35,983 bases of DNA, from IMG/VR virus record IMGVR_UViG_3300034120_000023, positions 1-35,983 of that record; one strand, given 5' to 3'. A program made the position numbers and the translations under genes. This stretch comes from a virus. Shown piece after piece: positions 28,542 to 35,983 of the stretch. How positions within the stretch are numbered: the stretch's first letter is position 1; the number at the start of each line of letters is the position of its first letter. A model generated the notes under the pieces. That model saw nothing but the letters and a program-made list of their open reading frames with translations, made no database searches and was not told the origin of the DNA.

Positions 28542-29504
28542 TTAGGCTGGAACTGCCAGAGCGTAAGCGCTGGAAGACAAAGCTGCACCAGTTGTAGCGG
28601 CAGTACGCATAGCTTTCACACCATACAATGTGTCAGATGTGAACAGAGTAGCCAAGTACTCTTGTTTGTACTGAGTTTGTGAGCGAACACCAACTTGCTC
28701 AACCAGAACCATAGAGTCTTTGTGACCCATCAAGCAGATGCGGTCAGCGCCAGAGTTACCAGCACCGAAGTCAGCATTGCTTGTTGTGAACACGGGGATA
28801 CCATACAGTTGACCGATTTCACCATTGCGGATTGCATCGCCATTACCCACAAAAGCCTGCTCGGTATAACGGGCAAGACCCATCAAAGTGTTACGGCTTG
28901 AGGGAGGAATGATGAAGAAACGACCATCCATAGGAGTGTCATTGTCATCCAAACGCTGAATGGTTCTGCGGATAGCAGCATCAGTCAAAGCAGCGGCATT
29001 GGAGCTAGTGCTGTTGTAAGCAGTAGTACCATCAGAGCCAATGAAAGCCTTGGTGGTAGTGTTGCTAGTTGCATAGTCATCTGTACCAACAGTAGCGCCA
29101 TTGAAGGCACGACCCAATTGGATCAGATCAGTATCAACTTGTTTAGCCAAAGCATAACCAGCATCGGCAGTATAGAACTGACGCAAGCTGTTCAATGCTT
29201 GTGCTTCTACGATGTCCTCAATGAAGCGTGAGTACTCATAGTGCTTGTTAATCAAAACTTGAACTTCAGTCTCGGTAGCGGCAATCAGAGTAACGGCTGT
29301 GGAAGCCGCTTTAGCTGATGCTGAACCACGAGTAGGAGCTGGAATGTGAACTGTGTCACCTTTCTTGCCCTTGAAGCTCATCTTCATTACGATGTTTGCC
29401 AATACAAGGTTCTTCTTGTAGGCGGCAACAATTTCATCACTCCAAATTTCAGGAATGAAGGTTGCTGCTGTGGTTACTGTTACTGCTGGGGTTGGATATG
29501 CCAT
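28542..29504 (-). CDS. Major capsid protein (HK97 fold)
   Basis: 320 residues. N-terminal AATFIPEIWSDEIVAAYKKN, LVLANIVMKMSFKGKKGDTV and HIPAPTRGSASA are the classic start of podovirus HK97-fold capsid proteins (E-loop region). FIEDIVEAQALNSLRQFYTA is the spine-helix region, MDGRFFIIPPSSRNTLM the P-domain, and GEIGQLYGIPVFTTSNAD the late conserved beta motif. It directly follows the scaffold gene and has AGGAG upstream. Confidence 0.93.
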   Translation of the reverse strand: MAYPTPAVTVTTAATFIPEIWSDEIVAAYKKNLVLANIVMKMSFKGKKGDTVHIPAPTRGSASAKAASTAVTLIAATETEVQVLINKHYEYSRFIEDIVEAQALNSLRQFYTADAGYALAKQVDTDLIQLGRAFNGATVGTDDYATSNTTTKAFIGSDGTTAYNSTSSNAAALTDAAIRRTIQRLDDNDTPMDGRFFIIPPSSRNTLMGLARYTEQAFVGNGDAIRNGEIGQLYGIPVFTTSNADFGAGNSGADRICLMGHKDSMVLVEQVGVRSQTQYKQEYLATLFTSDTLYGVKAMRTAATTGAALSSSAYALAVPA

Positions 29505-29527
29505 GATTAAATCTCCTAAAACAAATT

Positions 29528-30271
29528 TTAACGAACACGACCTTCTGCGTATGCTGCCATGATTTCATCACTTAATGCATCATAACGATTAGGGTCTTGC
29601 ATTTTTAGCCGAATAAGGTCAGCCCTACGATAAACCTTCTTTGATGACTCGCCAGAACCACCTACATCAACTCCTACTGCTTTAAGATTCTGCTTGCGTG
29701 TAGCTTCATTAGATGCTTCACTCTGCTGTTTCTTAACGCCACGAAGTTGCTTATAAGTGCTTAACAATTCATTGGCAGAATCATAGTCATATTCAGCATC
29801 GGCTCGCTTGAACAACTCAATGCGAACAGGGCTAGATTTAACCCAGTTTGCAAAATCCTGATCTTTAGCAATATCGCCAAAATCAGGGTGATCTTGCGCT
29901 AACCTTTGTTGAATCTGTGTCCTTTTCATTTCTAGCGTTGCTTGACGCGCAGCTACAATGTCAGGGTGACTATCAACTGTCCTTTGAACTGCCTTCTTTG
30001 GGTCTTCAAAAAAGTCAATCTCAGGCTCGTCCTGCTTAATCTGTTGTTGTTTAGACCCAAGGTTCTGTCTAATAAGTTCATCGGCTAGTTTTCTAACTTC
30101 GCCTACCTCTTGAGCTTGCTTTCCAATTAGCTTTTCAGCCTCTTGGTGCATCTTTACTATCTCATCCAGACTTTTATCCCTGTATTTTTCAGGGAGGTCT
30201 GGTTTAGAAGCAATTTTTTGCTCTTCGATTTCTAACTCACCAGGCAATTCTTTGTCATTATCAATCAACAT
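29528..30271 (-). CDS. Capsid scaffolding protein
   Basis: 247 residues, highly charged and helical (LIDNDKELPGELEIEEQKIA; KYRDKSLDEIVKMHQEAEKL). It has acidic N-terminal and basic C-terminal parts, and contains HPDIVAARQATLEMKRTQIQ and DHPDFGDIAKDQDFANWVKS, a pattern seen in podovirus scaffolds. Position immediately before the major capsid gene supports the role of internal assembly template. Confidence 0.8.
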   Translation of the reverse strand: MLIDNDKELPGELEIEEQKIASKPDLPEKYRDKSLDEIVKMHQEAEKLIGKQAQEVGEVRKLADELIRQNLGSKQQQIKQDEPEIDFFEDPKKAVQRTVDSHPDIVAARQATLEMKRTQIQQRLAQDHPDFGDIAKDQDFANWVKSSPVRIELFKRADAEYDYDSANELLSTYKQLRGVKKQQSEASNEATRKQNLKAVGVDVGGSGESSKKVYRRADLIRLKMQDPNRYDALSDEIMAAYAEGRVR

Positions 30272-30328
30272 ATTTTTCCTTTTTCCTGCCGTTAATCGGT
30301 TGTAGGAGATTCAACTCGGCACTATTGC

Positions 30329-30556
30329 TTATGAGTTGAGTTTGCGTTCGCTTTTTAGCTTGTCAGTATGGCTTTTCTCAAACTTGCCATGGGCAGTTGG
30401 GAAATGACCAGACCAACCTTCTAACTTAAAAGCTGGCGCTGAGAGAGTTCGGTTGGCTGTAGCTCCGCACTCACACATTAGACTGGTTGCCTCATAATCA
30501 ACCAATCTTTCTGTTCTGTGTCCGTTTTCACAGACGAAATCAAACATTCTTCTCAT
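30329..30556 (-). CDS. FmdB-like zinc-ribbon protein
   Basis: 75 residues. MFDFVCENGHRTERLVDY and LMCECGATANRTLSAPAFKL form a two-knuckle zinc ribbon (C-x2-GH and C-x-CG) like FmdB-type small regulators, with a Lys-rich tail. GAGG before ATG 30556 supports that start, with ATG 30547 possible. Found among virion genes in several phages. Confidence 0.7.
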   Translation of the reverse strand: MRRMFDFVCENGHRTERLVDYEATSLMCECGATANRTLSAPAFKLEGWSGHFPTAHGKFEKSHTDKLKSERKLNS

Positions 30557-30779
30557 TTAAGTCCTCGTAGGCTCTTTCGCTGACTTGTTTCAAGTTTTTC
30601 AGCCATGTGAGAATAGAAAGTTCACCTTTTCTAAATTGTAGACTTTTTTCGTCCTCAATTGTAGATATATTATTCAAAGGTTCAATCATATTGTCAATGT
30701 CTTCCAAAAGGTCTTTCCACCCTTCGGTAGCCATCATTGTAAATCTAGCCTCGTAATAGGCTTGCAATTCTGGGGTCAT
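30540..30779 (-). CDS. Conserved small phage protein
   Basis: 79 residues, acidic and helical: MTPELQAYYEARFTMMATEG followed by WKDLLEDIDNMIEPLNN. It resembles small proteins near scaffold genes in T7-like freshwater phages (AYYEARF-MM-T-GWKDL), function unknown. Overlaps the zinc-ribbon gene by 17 bases. Confidence 0.6.
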   Translation of the reverse strand: MTPELQAYYEARFTMMATEGWKDLLEDIDNMIEPLNNISTIEDEKSLQFRKGELSILTWLKNLKQVSERAYEDLNEKNV

Positions 30780-31051
30780 ACGGAATCTGCACCTTGAGAA
30801 GCCTCAATAACTTCTGGTTCTGGTCTAGTTTGAACAGTAACTGTATAAACAATGCCATTTTCCTCGTATGGGTCGCATCCAACAAGCATCTCAGTAGCCC
30901 TATCGTGAGCCTTAAACTGACTAACTTTTAAGCAGTTATTCTCAGTAAAGAAGTCATCATTAGGGCCTGTAATTGGAAAAGATGTATTTGGGAACAACTC
31001 TTTATAGTTGCCAACTACGATATTTCCATTGTCTAGTTTTGCAATGTCCAT
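30776..31051 (-). CDS. Small hypothetical protein next to the tail adhesin
   Basis: 91 residues. MDIAKLDNGNIVVGNYKELF and a C-terminal NGIVYTVTVQTRPEPE give a small beta-strand-rich protein reminiscent of short tail-associated proteins that follow fibres. ATGA overlap with the next gene. Function unknown. Confidence 0.5.
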   Translation of the reverse strand: MDIAKLDNGNIVVGNYKELFPNTSFPITGPNDDFFTENNCLKVSQFKAHDRATEMLVGCDPYEENGIVYTVTVQTRPEPEVIEASQGADSV

Positions 31052-31054
31052 GTT

Positions 31055-33076
31055 TTATCCTTTATCTGGGAAAGCTGCTGTAGGTGCTGTAAAGTTACTT
31101 GTATAACGAGCAAAACCTTTGGTAATGCGTAAATCGTCTAAATAGCCATCATATAAATAGGTTGTATCGTAATACCCGCCAACGCAAACAAATTGACCCG
31201 AACAATTTCCTGTTGTTGTTGCAGACCCTACAGAAGTTCCATTTACATATATAGTAGATGTACCAGATGATCTAACAAGTGCAATGTGATACCAAGTACT
31301 AGTTGTTATGACTGCGCTTGAACTTCCTAAAAAAGTACCAGCGACATTAGCAGTAATTCCACCATTTAAAGCGCCACCAGTAGCATTACCACCTTGATAT
31401 ATAGCAATTCCTGTTGTATATCCCGCTTTTAAACCACCTGAAGTATCTGATGTTTGTATTACGCCTCTTTGGTTAGCAGATGCAACATTATTAGAATTTA
31501 ACCAAAACTCAACAGTAAAGTCACCCGTACCAAAAGCAATGTTTGGACTTGATGCTGCAACCAATCTGTCGGCTGTTGCATCAAAATACATCGAGCCAGT
31601 ACCATACTTCTTAACGCTTGTAGAAATCTGTGCGTTACCCACAGTTTCTAAGTCGTTCATCATGGCGTTGTCTAAGATGCCAGCGTTGGTGAAATTTAAT
31701 AATAATGATGTGTTTGTTATTGCAGTCAGAGGCGCTGTTGGAGGCGTGAAGTTTGCCGTATATACACGAGTACCTTTAACAATACGCAAATTTGAAAGGT
31801 ATCCAGAATAAGGATTTGAACTTCCAAAAGTTGCTCCAAAGTTATCACCAATATTAAGAATAGCGCCACTTGGAGCATTAAAAGTTGCTGAAACTGTACC
31901 TGAAGTTCCTACTCCATTTACATAAGTCGTTGCACTTGTACCAGTTCTTGTAACTGCAATGTGATTCCAAGTATTAAGATTCATTGCTACTGTTGAATCA
32001 AATCCAACTTGAGAACTTCCGCTAAAATTTTCAAATCTTACAACGCCAGTTGTTTTGACAGTTAGCCAATATCCGTAATTGGTATTTGATGCATCGGCAT
32101 TTTGATAAACAAATATAGCTTTTGTTGAAGAAAAACTTGTTGGATACACCCAACATTCAGCTGTGAAATCAGCAGTTGATAAATCAATTGCGGTATTTGC
32201 AGGAGAAGAAAGTCTGTCACCCGTACCATCAAAGTACCCAGAGCCACCAATCACGCTTGTGGAGTAGGCAGATGTAGGAGCAAATGGGCTGAAGCGTTGG
32301 ACGCTTACATCGCCATTCTTTGTGATGGTGAAGTTGTTTGTGCTGTCATCAATAAATCTGTTATCAGCGCAAGTTAGCAATGATGTATTGGTGATTGCTG
32401 TGAGTGGCGTAGTGCTTGGTGTAAAAGCGGATGTATAAACTGCAGAACCCTTAACGCACCTTACATTTGACATATAGCCATTAAAGTAGTTTACTGAACC
32501 ACTACCATATACACCAACATAAAAAGTGCCAGCATTATTAAAGTTATAGCTTGATGTTACTGTCGTATCTAAAGCGCCATTTATAAAACAACGCAAAGTT
32601 GTACCAGAACGAGTAACTGCTACATGAGTCCAAGTATTTGCAGATAAAGATGCTGATGAACTAAATACTAATGCATTTGTATAAAGTTCAATTTTTGCAC
32701 CATATAACCCCAAGTCAAATGTTCCAGTATTGTTTGTGCCTTTACATACAATAGCTTTGCTACCAGAAACGCTACTTGGATATATCCATGCTTCTACACA
32801 AAAGTCTCCAGTAGACCATTGGAGTGCAGCGTTGTCAGCTAAACTTAAATAATCTCCAGTACCATCAAAAAAGTTAGACCAGTTACTACCATAAGGACTG
32901 AATGTTCCTTGAGTAGTATTTCCATTACGAGTAATCGTAAAGTTATTAGTAGATGAGTCTACAAATGTGTTGTTCTGAGCGCCATTAGTCCCATTACCAT
33001 GTAACAACATAGTTACATAGTTGAACTTGTTATCAGTTGGTTCGGCTACAGCGCCTGATTTTGATGATGCAAACAT
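31055..33076 (-). CDS. Tail adhesin with three LamG/concanavalin-like domains
   Basis: 673 residues built from three tandem LamG-like (Laminin_G_3) jelly rolls, about 45-235, 240-445 and 450-670. Each has the same landmarks: STGDFCVEAWIYP / STADFTAECWVYP / GTGDFTVEFWLNS; TWTHVAVTRSG / TWNHIAVTRTG / TWYHIALVRSS; and NGYMSNVRCVKG / SGYLSNLRIVKG / DGYLDDLRITKG. Such domains bind glycans, so this is probably a receptor-binding protein. It is flanked by a fibre-associated paralogue and a collagen-like fibre. Confidence 0.85.
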   Translation of the reverse strand: MFASSKSGAVAEPTDNKFNYVTMLLHGNGTNGAQNNTFVDSSTNNFTITRNGNTTQGTFSPYGSNWSNFFDGTGDYLSLADNAALQWSTGDFCVEAWIYPSSVSGSKAIVCKGTNNTGTFDLGLYGAKIELYTNALVFSSSASLSANTWTHVAVTRSGTTLRCFINGALDTTVTSSYNFNNAGTFYVGVYGSGSVNYFNGYMSNVRCVKGSAVYTSAFTPSTTPLTAITNTSLLTCADNRFIDDSTNNFTITKNGDVSVQRFSPFAPTSAYSTSVIGGSGYFDGTGDRLSSPANTAIDLSTADFTAECWVYPTSFSSTKAIFVYQNADASNTNYGYWLTVKTTGVVRFENFSGSSQVGFDSTVAMNLNTWNHIAVTRTGTSATTYVNGVGTSGTVSATFNAPSGAILNIGDNFGATFGSSNPYSGYLSNLRIVKGTRVYTANFTPPTAPLTAITNTSLLLNFTNAGILDNAMMNDLETVGNAQISTSVKKYGTGSMYFDATADRLVAASSPNIAFGTGDFTVEFWLNSNNVASANQRGVIQTSDTSGGLKAGYTTGIAIYQGGNATGGALNGGITANVAGTFLGSSSAVITTSTWYHIALVRSSGTSTIYVNGTSVGSATTTGNCSGQFVCVGGYYDTTYLYDGYLDDLRITKGFARYTSNFTAPTAAFPDKG

Positions 33077-33077
33077 A

Positions 33078-33578
33078 TTATTGCGTGTAGTTTTGACCTA
33101 ATGTTGCACCATACCAAGATGTTCCATCACTAAAGAATGAAAAGATATCTTGTTTGCTTGCAGTACCAGTAACAGTAGGTGCAGTAGCTCCCGCCCAATT
33201 TACTGTTGACCAAGTAACAGATCGAGAACCAGTACCATCTTGACGCAAGATAATGATAAATGACTTTCCTGCTGCGGCAGTAGGCATAGTGATTGTTGCA
33301 TTGCCTGTCAAAGTCAAAATCTGTACTGTTCCGTTAGCCAAAGATACTGTGATTGCTGTGCTTGTGTTAGCAGTATAAGCAGTCTCTGTATAGTTGGTAA
33401 CAGTTGGGTTTGTCAGAGTCTTATTAGTAAGCGTCTGAGTTGCAGATGTACTAACAAGATCAGCAGAATTGAGCTGAGAACCAGTAGGCAGATTTACACT
33501 ATCTCCAGATGCAATCTCACCTAATGAGGTTACATCTGACCCTGTATAAATTGATTTGACAAGATTAACGACAGCCAT
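33078..33578 (-). CDS. Fibre-associated structural protein (paralogue of 24170-24721)
   Basis: 166 residues. SATQTLTNKTLTNPTVTNYT and a C-terminal domain ITMPTAAAGKSFIIILRQ then GTASKQDIFSFFSDGTSWYG parallel the protein at 24170-24721 almost motif for motif. The N-termini differ. Placed between two fibre/adhesin genes, so probably an adaptor or trimerisation component. Confidence 0.75.
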   Translation of the reverse strand: MAVVNLVKSIYTGSDVTSLGEIASGDSVNLPTGSQLNSADLVSTSATQTLTNKTLTNPTVTNYTETAYTANTSTAITVSLANGTVQILTLTGNATITMPTAAAGKSFIIILRQDGTGSRSVTWSTVNWAGATAPTVTGTASKQDIFSFFSDGTSWYGATLGQNYTQ

Positions 33579-33586
33579 AAATTACC

Positions 33587-35791
33587 TCAAGTTGTTAGTG
33601 CAATGTTCTTTGCTGTGCCAGAACTATTAAAGAAAGGAAGGGCTGTGCCGCTAACTAATGAAATAGTATCTGAAGTGCCATCAGCCTTGTAAAAGGGAAA
33701 GAATAGAGAGCCACCACCACCGCCTGATGAGGCAATTGTAATTCCACCAGAAGAATTAGTAATGGTTATATTGCTTCCAGCAGTCAAAGTTGATGCTGTA
33801 TAGCCAGTTCCGTTGCCAATTAACAACTGTCCGTTAGTAGGAGTAGAAGTTACTCCTGTGCCGCCATTAGCAATAGGCAAAGCAGTACCGCTATAAGAGA
33901 TAGCCAAAGTGCCAGAAGTGGTAATTGGAGAACCACTTATAGACAAGAATGACGGAACAGAAGCCGCTACAGATGTAACTGTTCCTGATCCACTACTTGT
34001 AGCCGCAATAGTCTGGTTAGGCCAAGTTCCTGAAACTGTAATGTTTGAGCCTGCAACTAAACTTGGTGTATCTGTTCCTGTACCACCATTAGCAACTGCA
34101 ACAATCCCTGTGACATTAGAAGCAGTACCAGTTGTATTCTGATTCAATGTTGGCACATCAGCCGCTTGAATTGCAGACATCACAACATTAGTGCCATTGC
34201 CACGCAAATAAGAACCACTTGTCACAGCGCCAGCAAAAGCATTCATCGCTGTTTGTGCAGTAGTCTGTCCAGAACCACCATTTGCAATAGGCAAAGTGCC
34301 ATTAACACCCGCAGTCAGAGAAACTGTATTCTTTTCCCACAGACTTGTTGAACTGTTGTAAACAATGGTCTGTCCATTGGTAGGAGACTGAGCTGCAACA
34401 TTGTGCAACTCATCTAATTCATAGCCATTCTGAACTTTGACAAACAACTTACCCTGAGTTGGGTGAGCATATTCAACTATTGCAACATAAACAATATGAT
34501 CTGGTGCATAAGGCTTAGTTGTTGTATAAGTTCCTGCGGTTGTAGGGCTTAGATACAACTGCTGACCATCTGTATAAGCAGATGTATCCATGCCAGTAAC
34601 CAAACCAATGATGGTCACATAACCATTTGAGTTATTGGGTAAGTTAGCATTGATAACGCCTAAAGTTTGAGCAGATGTTGAGTCGCCACTAGCAATAGCT
34701 TTGCTTACTGTTGATATTTGACCAGTAGCACCAGTAATGTAGACAACAGTACCTTTAGTCAATGTAGCGCCAGTAGTGTTTCTTACTGCAGCAATTACAT
34801 TTGTAGTAGAAGCAGCGACCGCAACAGATAGGTCTGCTACACCAGAAGTCGTAGAAACAGTTACAGAGCCGTCTGTAGATGTAATGCTACCAATGGCATT
34901 AACATCGGTATAAGTGAGCGTTACAGCACCAGTATCGCCATTTACAGAGGTAACCAATTCACTTTGGTCAATCTTCTGCCAAACAGAACCATTAAACAGC
35001 AACCAATCCCCAATCTGCCAATCAGTAATGCCATTCAGATTCGTAGAACCAGCAGTAGAAACTATGTAGTAATAGCCATTTGTGCCAGTACTAGAAGCTA
35101 AAGTAGGTGTATTGGTAGACGCATTCCAAGTGCCTTGATAGCTCAAACCACCAGCAACAGAAGCCCAAGAAGTGCTTGTGCCGTTTGTTGTCAGGAACTT
35201 GCCTGAATTACCAGTTTGGCTAGGAATCAGAGTGTTAATCTGAGTCTGTAAGGATTCAAGAGTATCTAGGACATACTGAGATGTACCACCGCCATTGGTA
35301 ATGACTTTTATCTGGCTTGCCAGTTCCATTGGCATGATTTCGCCAACATTGATCTCATTGCCGTTAGACAATGTGATAACCAAGCCACCATCAAAATCTA
35401 GATAAGCATTGGTAACAGAAACACCATCTACGCCATCTCTACCATCTTTACCCGCAGGGCCTTGAGCGCCTTGCCGACCAGGTGCGCCATCTTTGCCTGG
35501 CTTTCCATCTCGTCCGTCTCGTCCATCTGTACCATTGATACCATCACGACCATCTTGAATGGAGGCTACTCGTTTTTCAATGAGATTGCCTAGATCGTCA
35601 TAGCGACTACGGATATCAGATTCAATCTTTTTGAGAGCTTGGACAACAAGATCAACATTCTCGCCAATCTTCTGCTTTTGTACTGCTCTAGCTTGTGCTA
35701 CTGAGTTTTTAACAGAATCAAGAATCGCTTGCTGTTGCTCAGGAGTCATGCTCTTGAGGATTAACTCCTTGACCAGACTTTCAGCGTCCAT
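33587..35791 (-). CDS. Tail fibre with collagen-like repeat
   Basis: 734 residues. An N-terminal helical coiled coil (SLVKELILKSMTPEQQQAIL; residues 1-78) is followed by 14 uninterrupted Gly-X-Y triplets (about 81-123, GRDGINGTDGRDGRDGKPGK onward), a collagen-like triple helix. Beta-rich fibre modules follow, including LSYQGTWNASTNTPTLASST and repeats of LPIANGGSGQT / VAVANGGTGTD / LPIANGGTGVT type. The start overlaps the portal stop by 11 bases. Expected to be a long trimeric tail fibre. Confidence 0.85.
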   Translation of the reverse strand: MDAESLVKELILKSMTPEQQQAILDSVKNSVAQARAVQKQKIGENVDLVVQALKKIESDIRSRYDDLGNLIEKRVASIQDGRDGINGTDGRDGRDGKPGKDGAPGRQGAQGPAGKDGRDGVDGVSVTNAYLDFDGGLVITLSNGNEINVGEIMPMELASQIKVITNGGGTSQYVLDTLESLQTQINTLIPSQTGNSGKFLTTNGTSTSWASVAGGLSYQGTWNASTNTPTLASSTGTNGYYYIVSTAGSTNLNGITDWQIGDWLLFNGSVWQKIDQSELVTSVNGDTGAVTLTYTDVNAIGSITSTDGSVTVSTTSGVADLSVAVAASTTNVIAAVRNTTGATLTKGTVVYITGATGQISTVSKAIASGDSTSAQTLGVINANLPNNSNGYVTIIGLVTGMDTSAYTDGQQLYLSPTTAGTYTTTKPYAPDHIVYVAIVEYAHPTQGKLFVKVQNGYELDELHNVAAQSPTNGQTIVYNSSTSLWEKNTVSLTAGVNGTLPIANGGSGQTTAQTAMNAFAGAVTSGSYLRGNGTNVVMSAIQAADVPTLNQNTTGTASNVTGIVAVANGGTGTDTPSLVAGSNITVSGTWPNQTIAATSSGSGTVTSVAASVPSFLSISGSPITTSGTLAISYSGTALPIANGGTGVTSTPTNGQLLIGNGTGYTASTLTAGSNITITNSSGGITIASSGGGGGSLFFPFYKADGTSDTISLVSGTALPFFNSSGTAKNIALTT

Positions 35792-35983
35792 TGCTCAACT
35801 CCTTGGTCAACTGATCTAAGAAATCTTGTTCCATGCCTGAGATTTTATTCTGCTTGTCAGCCATTTGCATCTCAACAATCTTAGATTTATTCTTAATATC
35901 AGCCTCCTTGAGCATCAATTCAGCAATCTTCACTCGTTTGTCAAACTCATCTGACTCTTGACCACTAGGCAAGTTCTTAGTAG
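35781..35983 (-). CDS. Portal protein C-terminal part (joins 1-1955)
   Basis: This is the 3' end of the portal frame. It encodes the coiled-coil tail ending QDFLDQLTKELSNGR, stop at 35781, overlapping the fibre start. Bases 35857-35983 duplicate 1-127, so in the circular genome this segment contributes only 35781-35856. Confidence 0.9.
   Translation of the reverse strand, partial: TKNLPSGQESDEFDKRVKIAELMLKEADIKNKSKIVEMQMADKQNKISGMEQDFLDQLTKELSNGR
35857..35983. repeat. Terminal direct repeat (right copy)
   Basis: Identical to 1-127. It marks circular closure of the assembly and should be counted once. Confidence 0.95.

Overview
This window is essentially one complete genome of a tailed double-stranded DNA phage with a short-tailed (podovirus-like) virion gene set. 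The last 127 bases (35857-35983) repeat the first 127 exactly, so the contig closes into a circle of about 35,856 bp, and the portal gene runs across the join. The DNA is moderately AT-rich. Several small proteins look like ones I remember from phages of Betaproteobacteria and freshwater podoviruses; that host suggestion is inference from memory, not a search. I see no integrase, CI-like repressor, RNA polymerase, DNA polymerase, tRNA or CRISPR array, so a lytic, host-polymerase-dependent phage is the simplest reading.

Late (virion and lysis) genes fill most of the minus strand. Reading that strand 5' to 3': small terminase (4315), large terminase, an inserted HNH endonuclease, portal (1955 to 1, continuing at 35983 to 35781), a collagen-like fibre protein, a small fibre-associated protein, a triple LamG adhesin, three small proteins, scaffold, major capsid protein, a likely decoration protein, a coiled-coil/membrane holin candidate, four tiny basic proteins, the two tail-tube/adaptor proteins, a second small fibre-associated protein, a glycine-rich adhesin, and three large proteins that are probably ejected internal virion proteins. 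Next comes a chain of very small, stop-start-overlapping membrane proteins and a lipoprotein. The block ends with a holin-like protein, Rz with an embedded Rz1, and a GH19 endolysin. An HNH-AP2 homing endonuclease lies on the plus strand between the spanins and the endolysin.

Early/middle genes lie between about 4.6 and 14.2 kb. A plus-strand block (12095-14246) holds a DUF1071 annealing protein, an SSB-tail-like protein, a winged-helix protein and a MazG-like pyrophosphohydrolase. The divergent minus-strand block (11874-6105) holds a winged-helix protein, a DUF1376 replication protein, a Mom-like DNA modification protein, RusA, several unknown proteins, a DpdA-like transglycosylase, a VUT/YhhQ-like queuosine-precursor transporter and a Ref-like HNH nuclease. 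A short plus-strand block (4963-5998) holds a GP88-family protein.

The most interesting system is the DNA-modification locus at 6.1-10.1 kb. It pairs a putative 7-deazaguanine-inserting enzyme with its own precursor transporter and no synthesis genes, and adds a Mom-like adenine modifier in the same operon. This suggests a phage that could modify both purines of its DNA. Other notable points are an HNH gene inserted at the terL/portal junction with a 17-bp duplication that preserves the terL C-terminus, shared AGGG-N(4-5)-CCCT palindromes in control regions, a Fur-box-like palindrome, and iteron-like repeats inside the replication gene.
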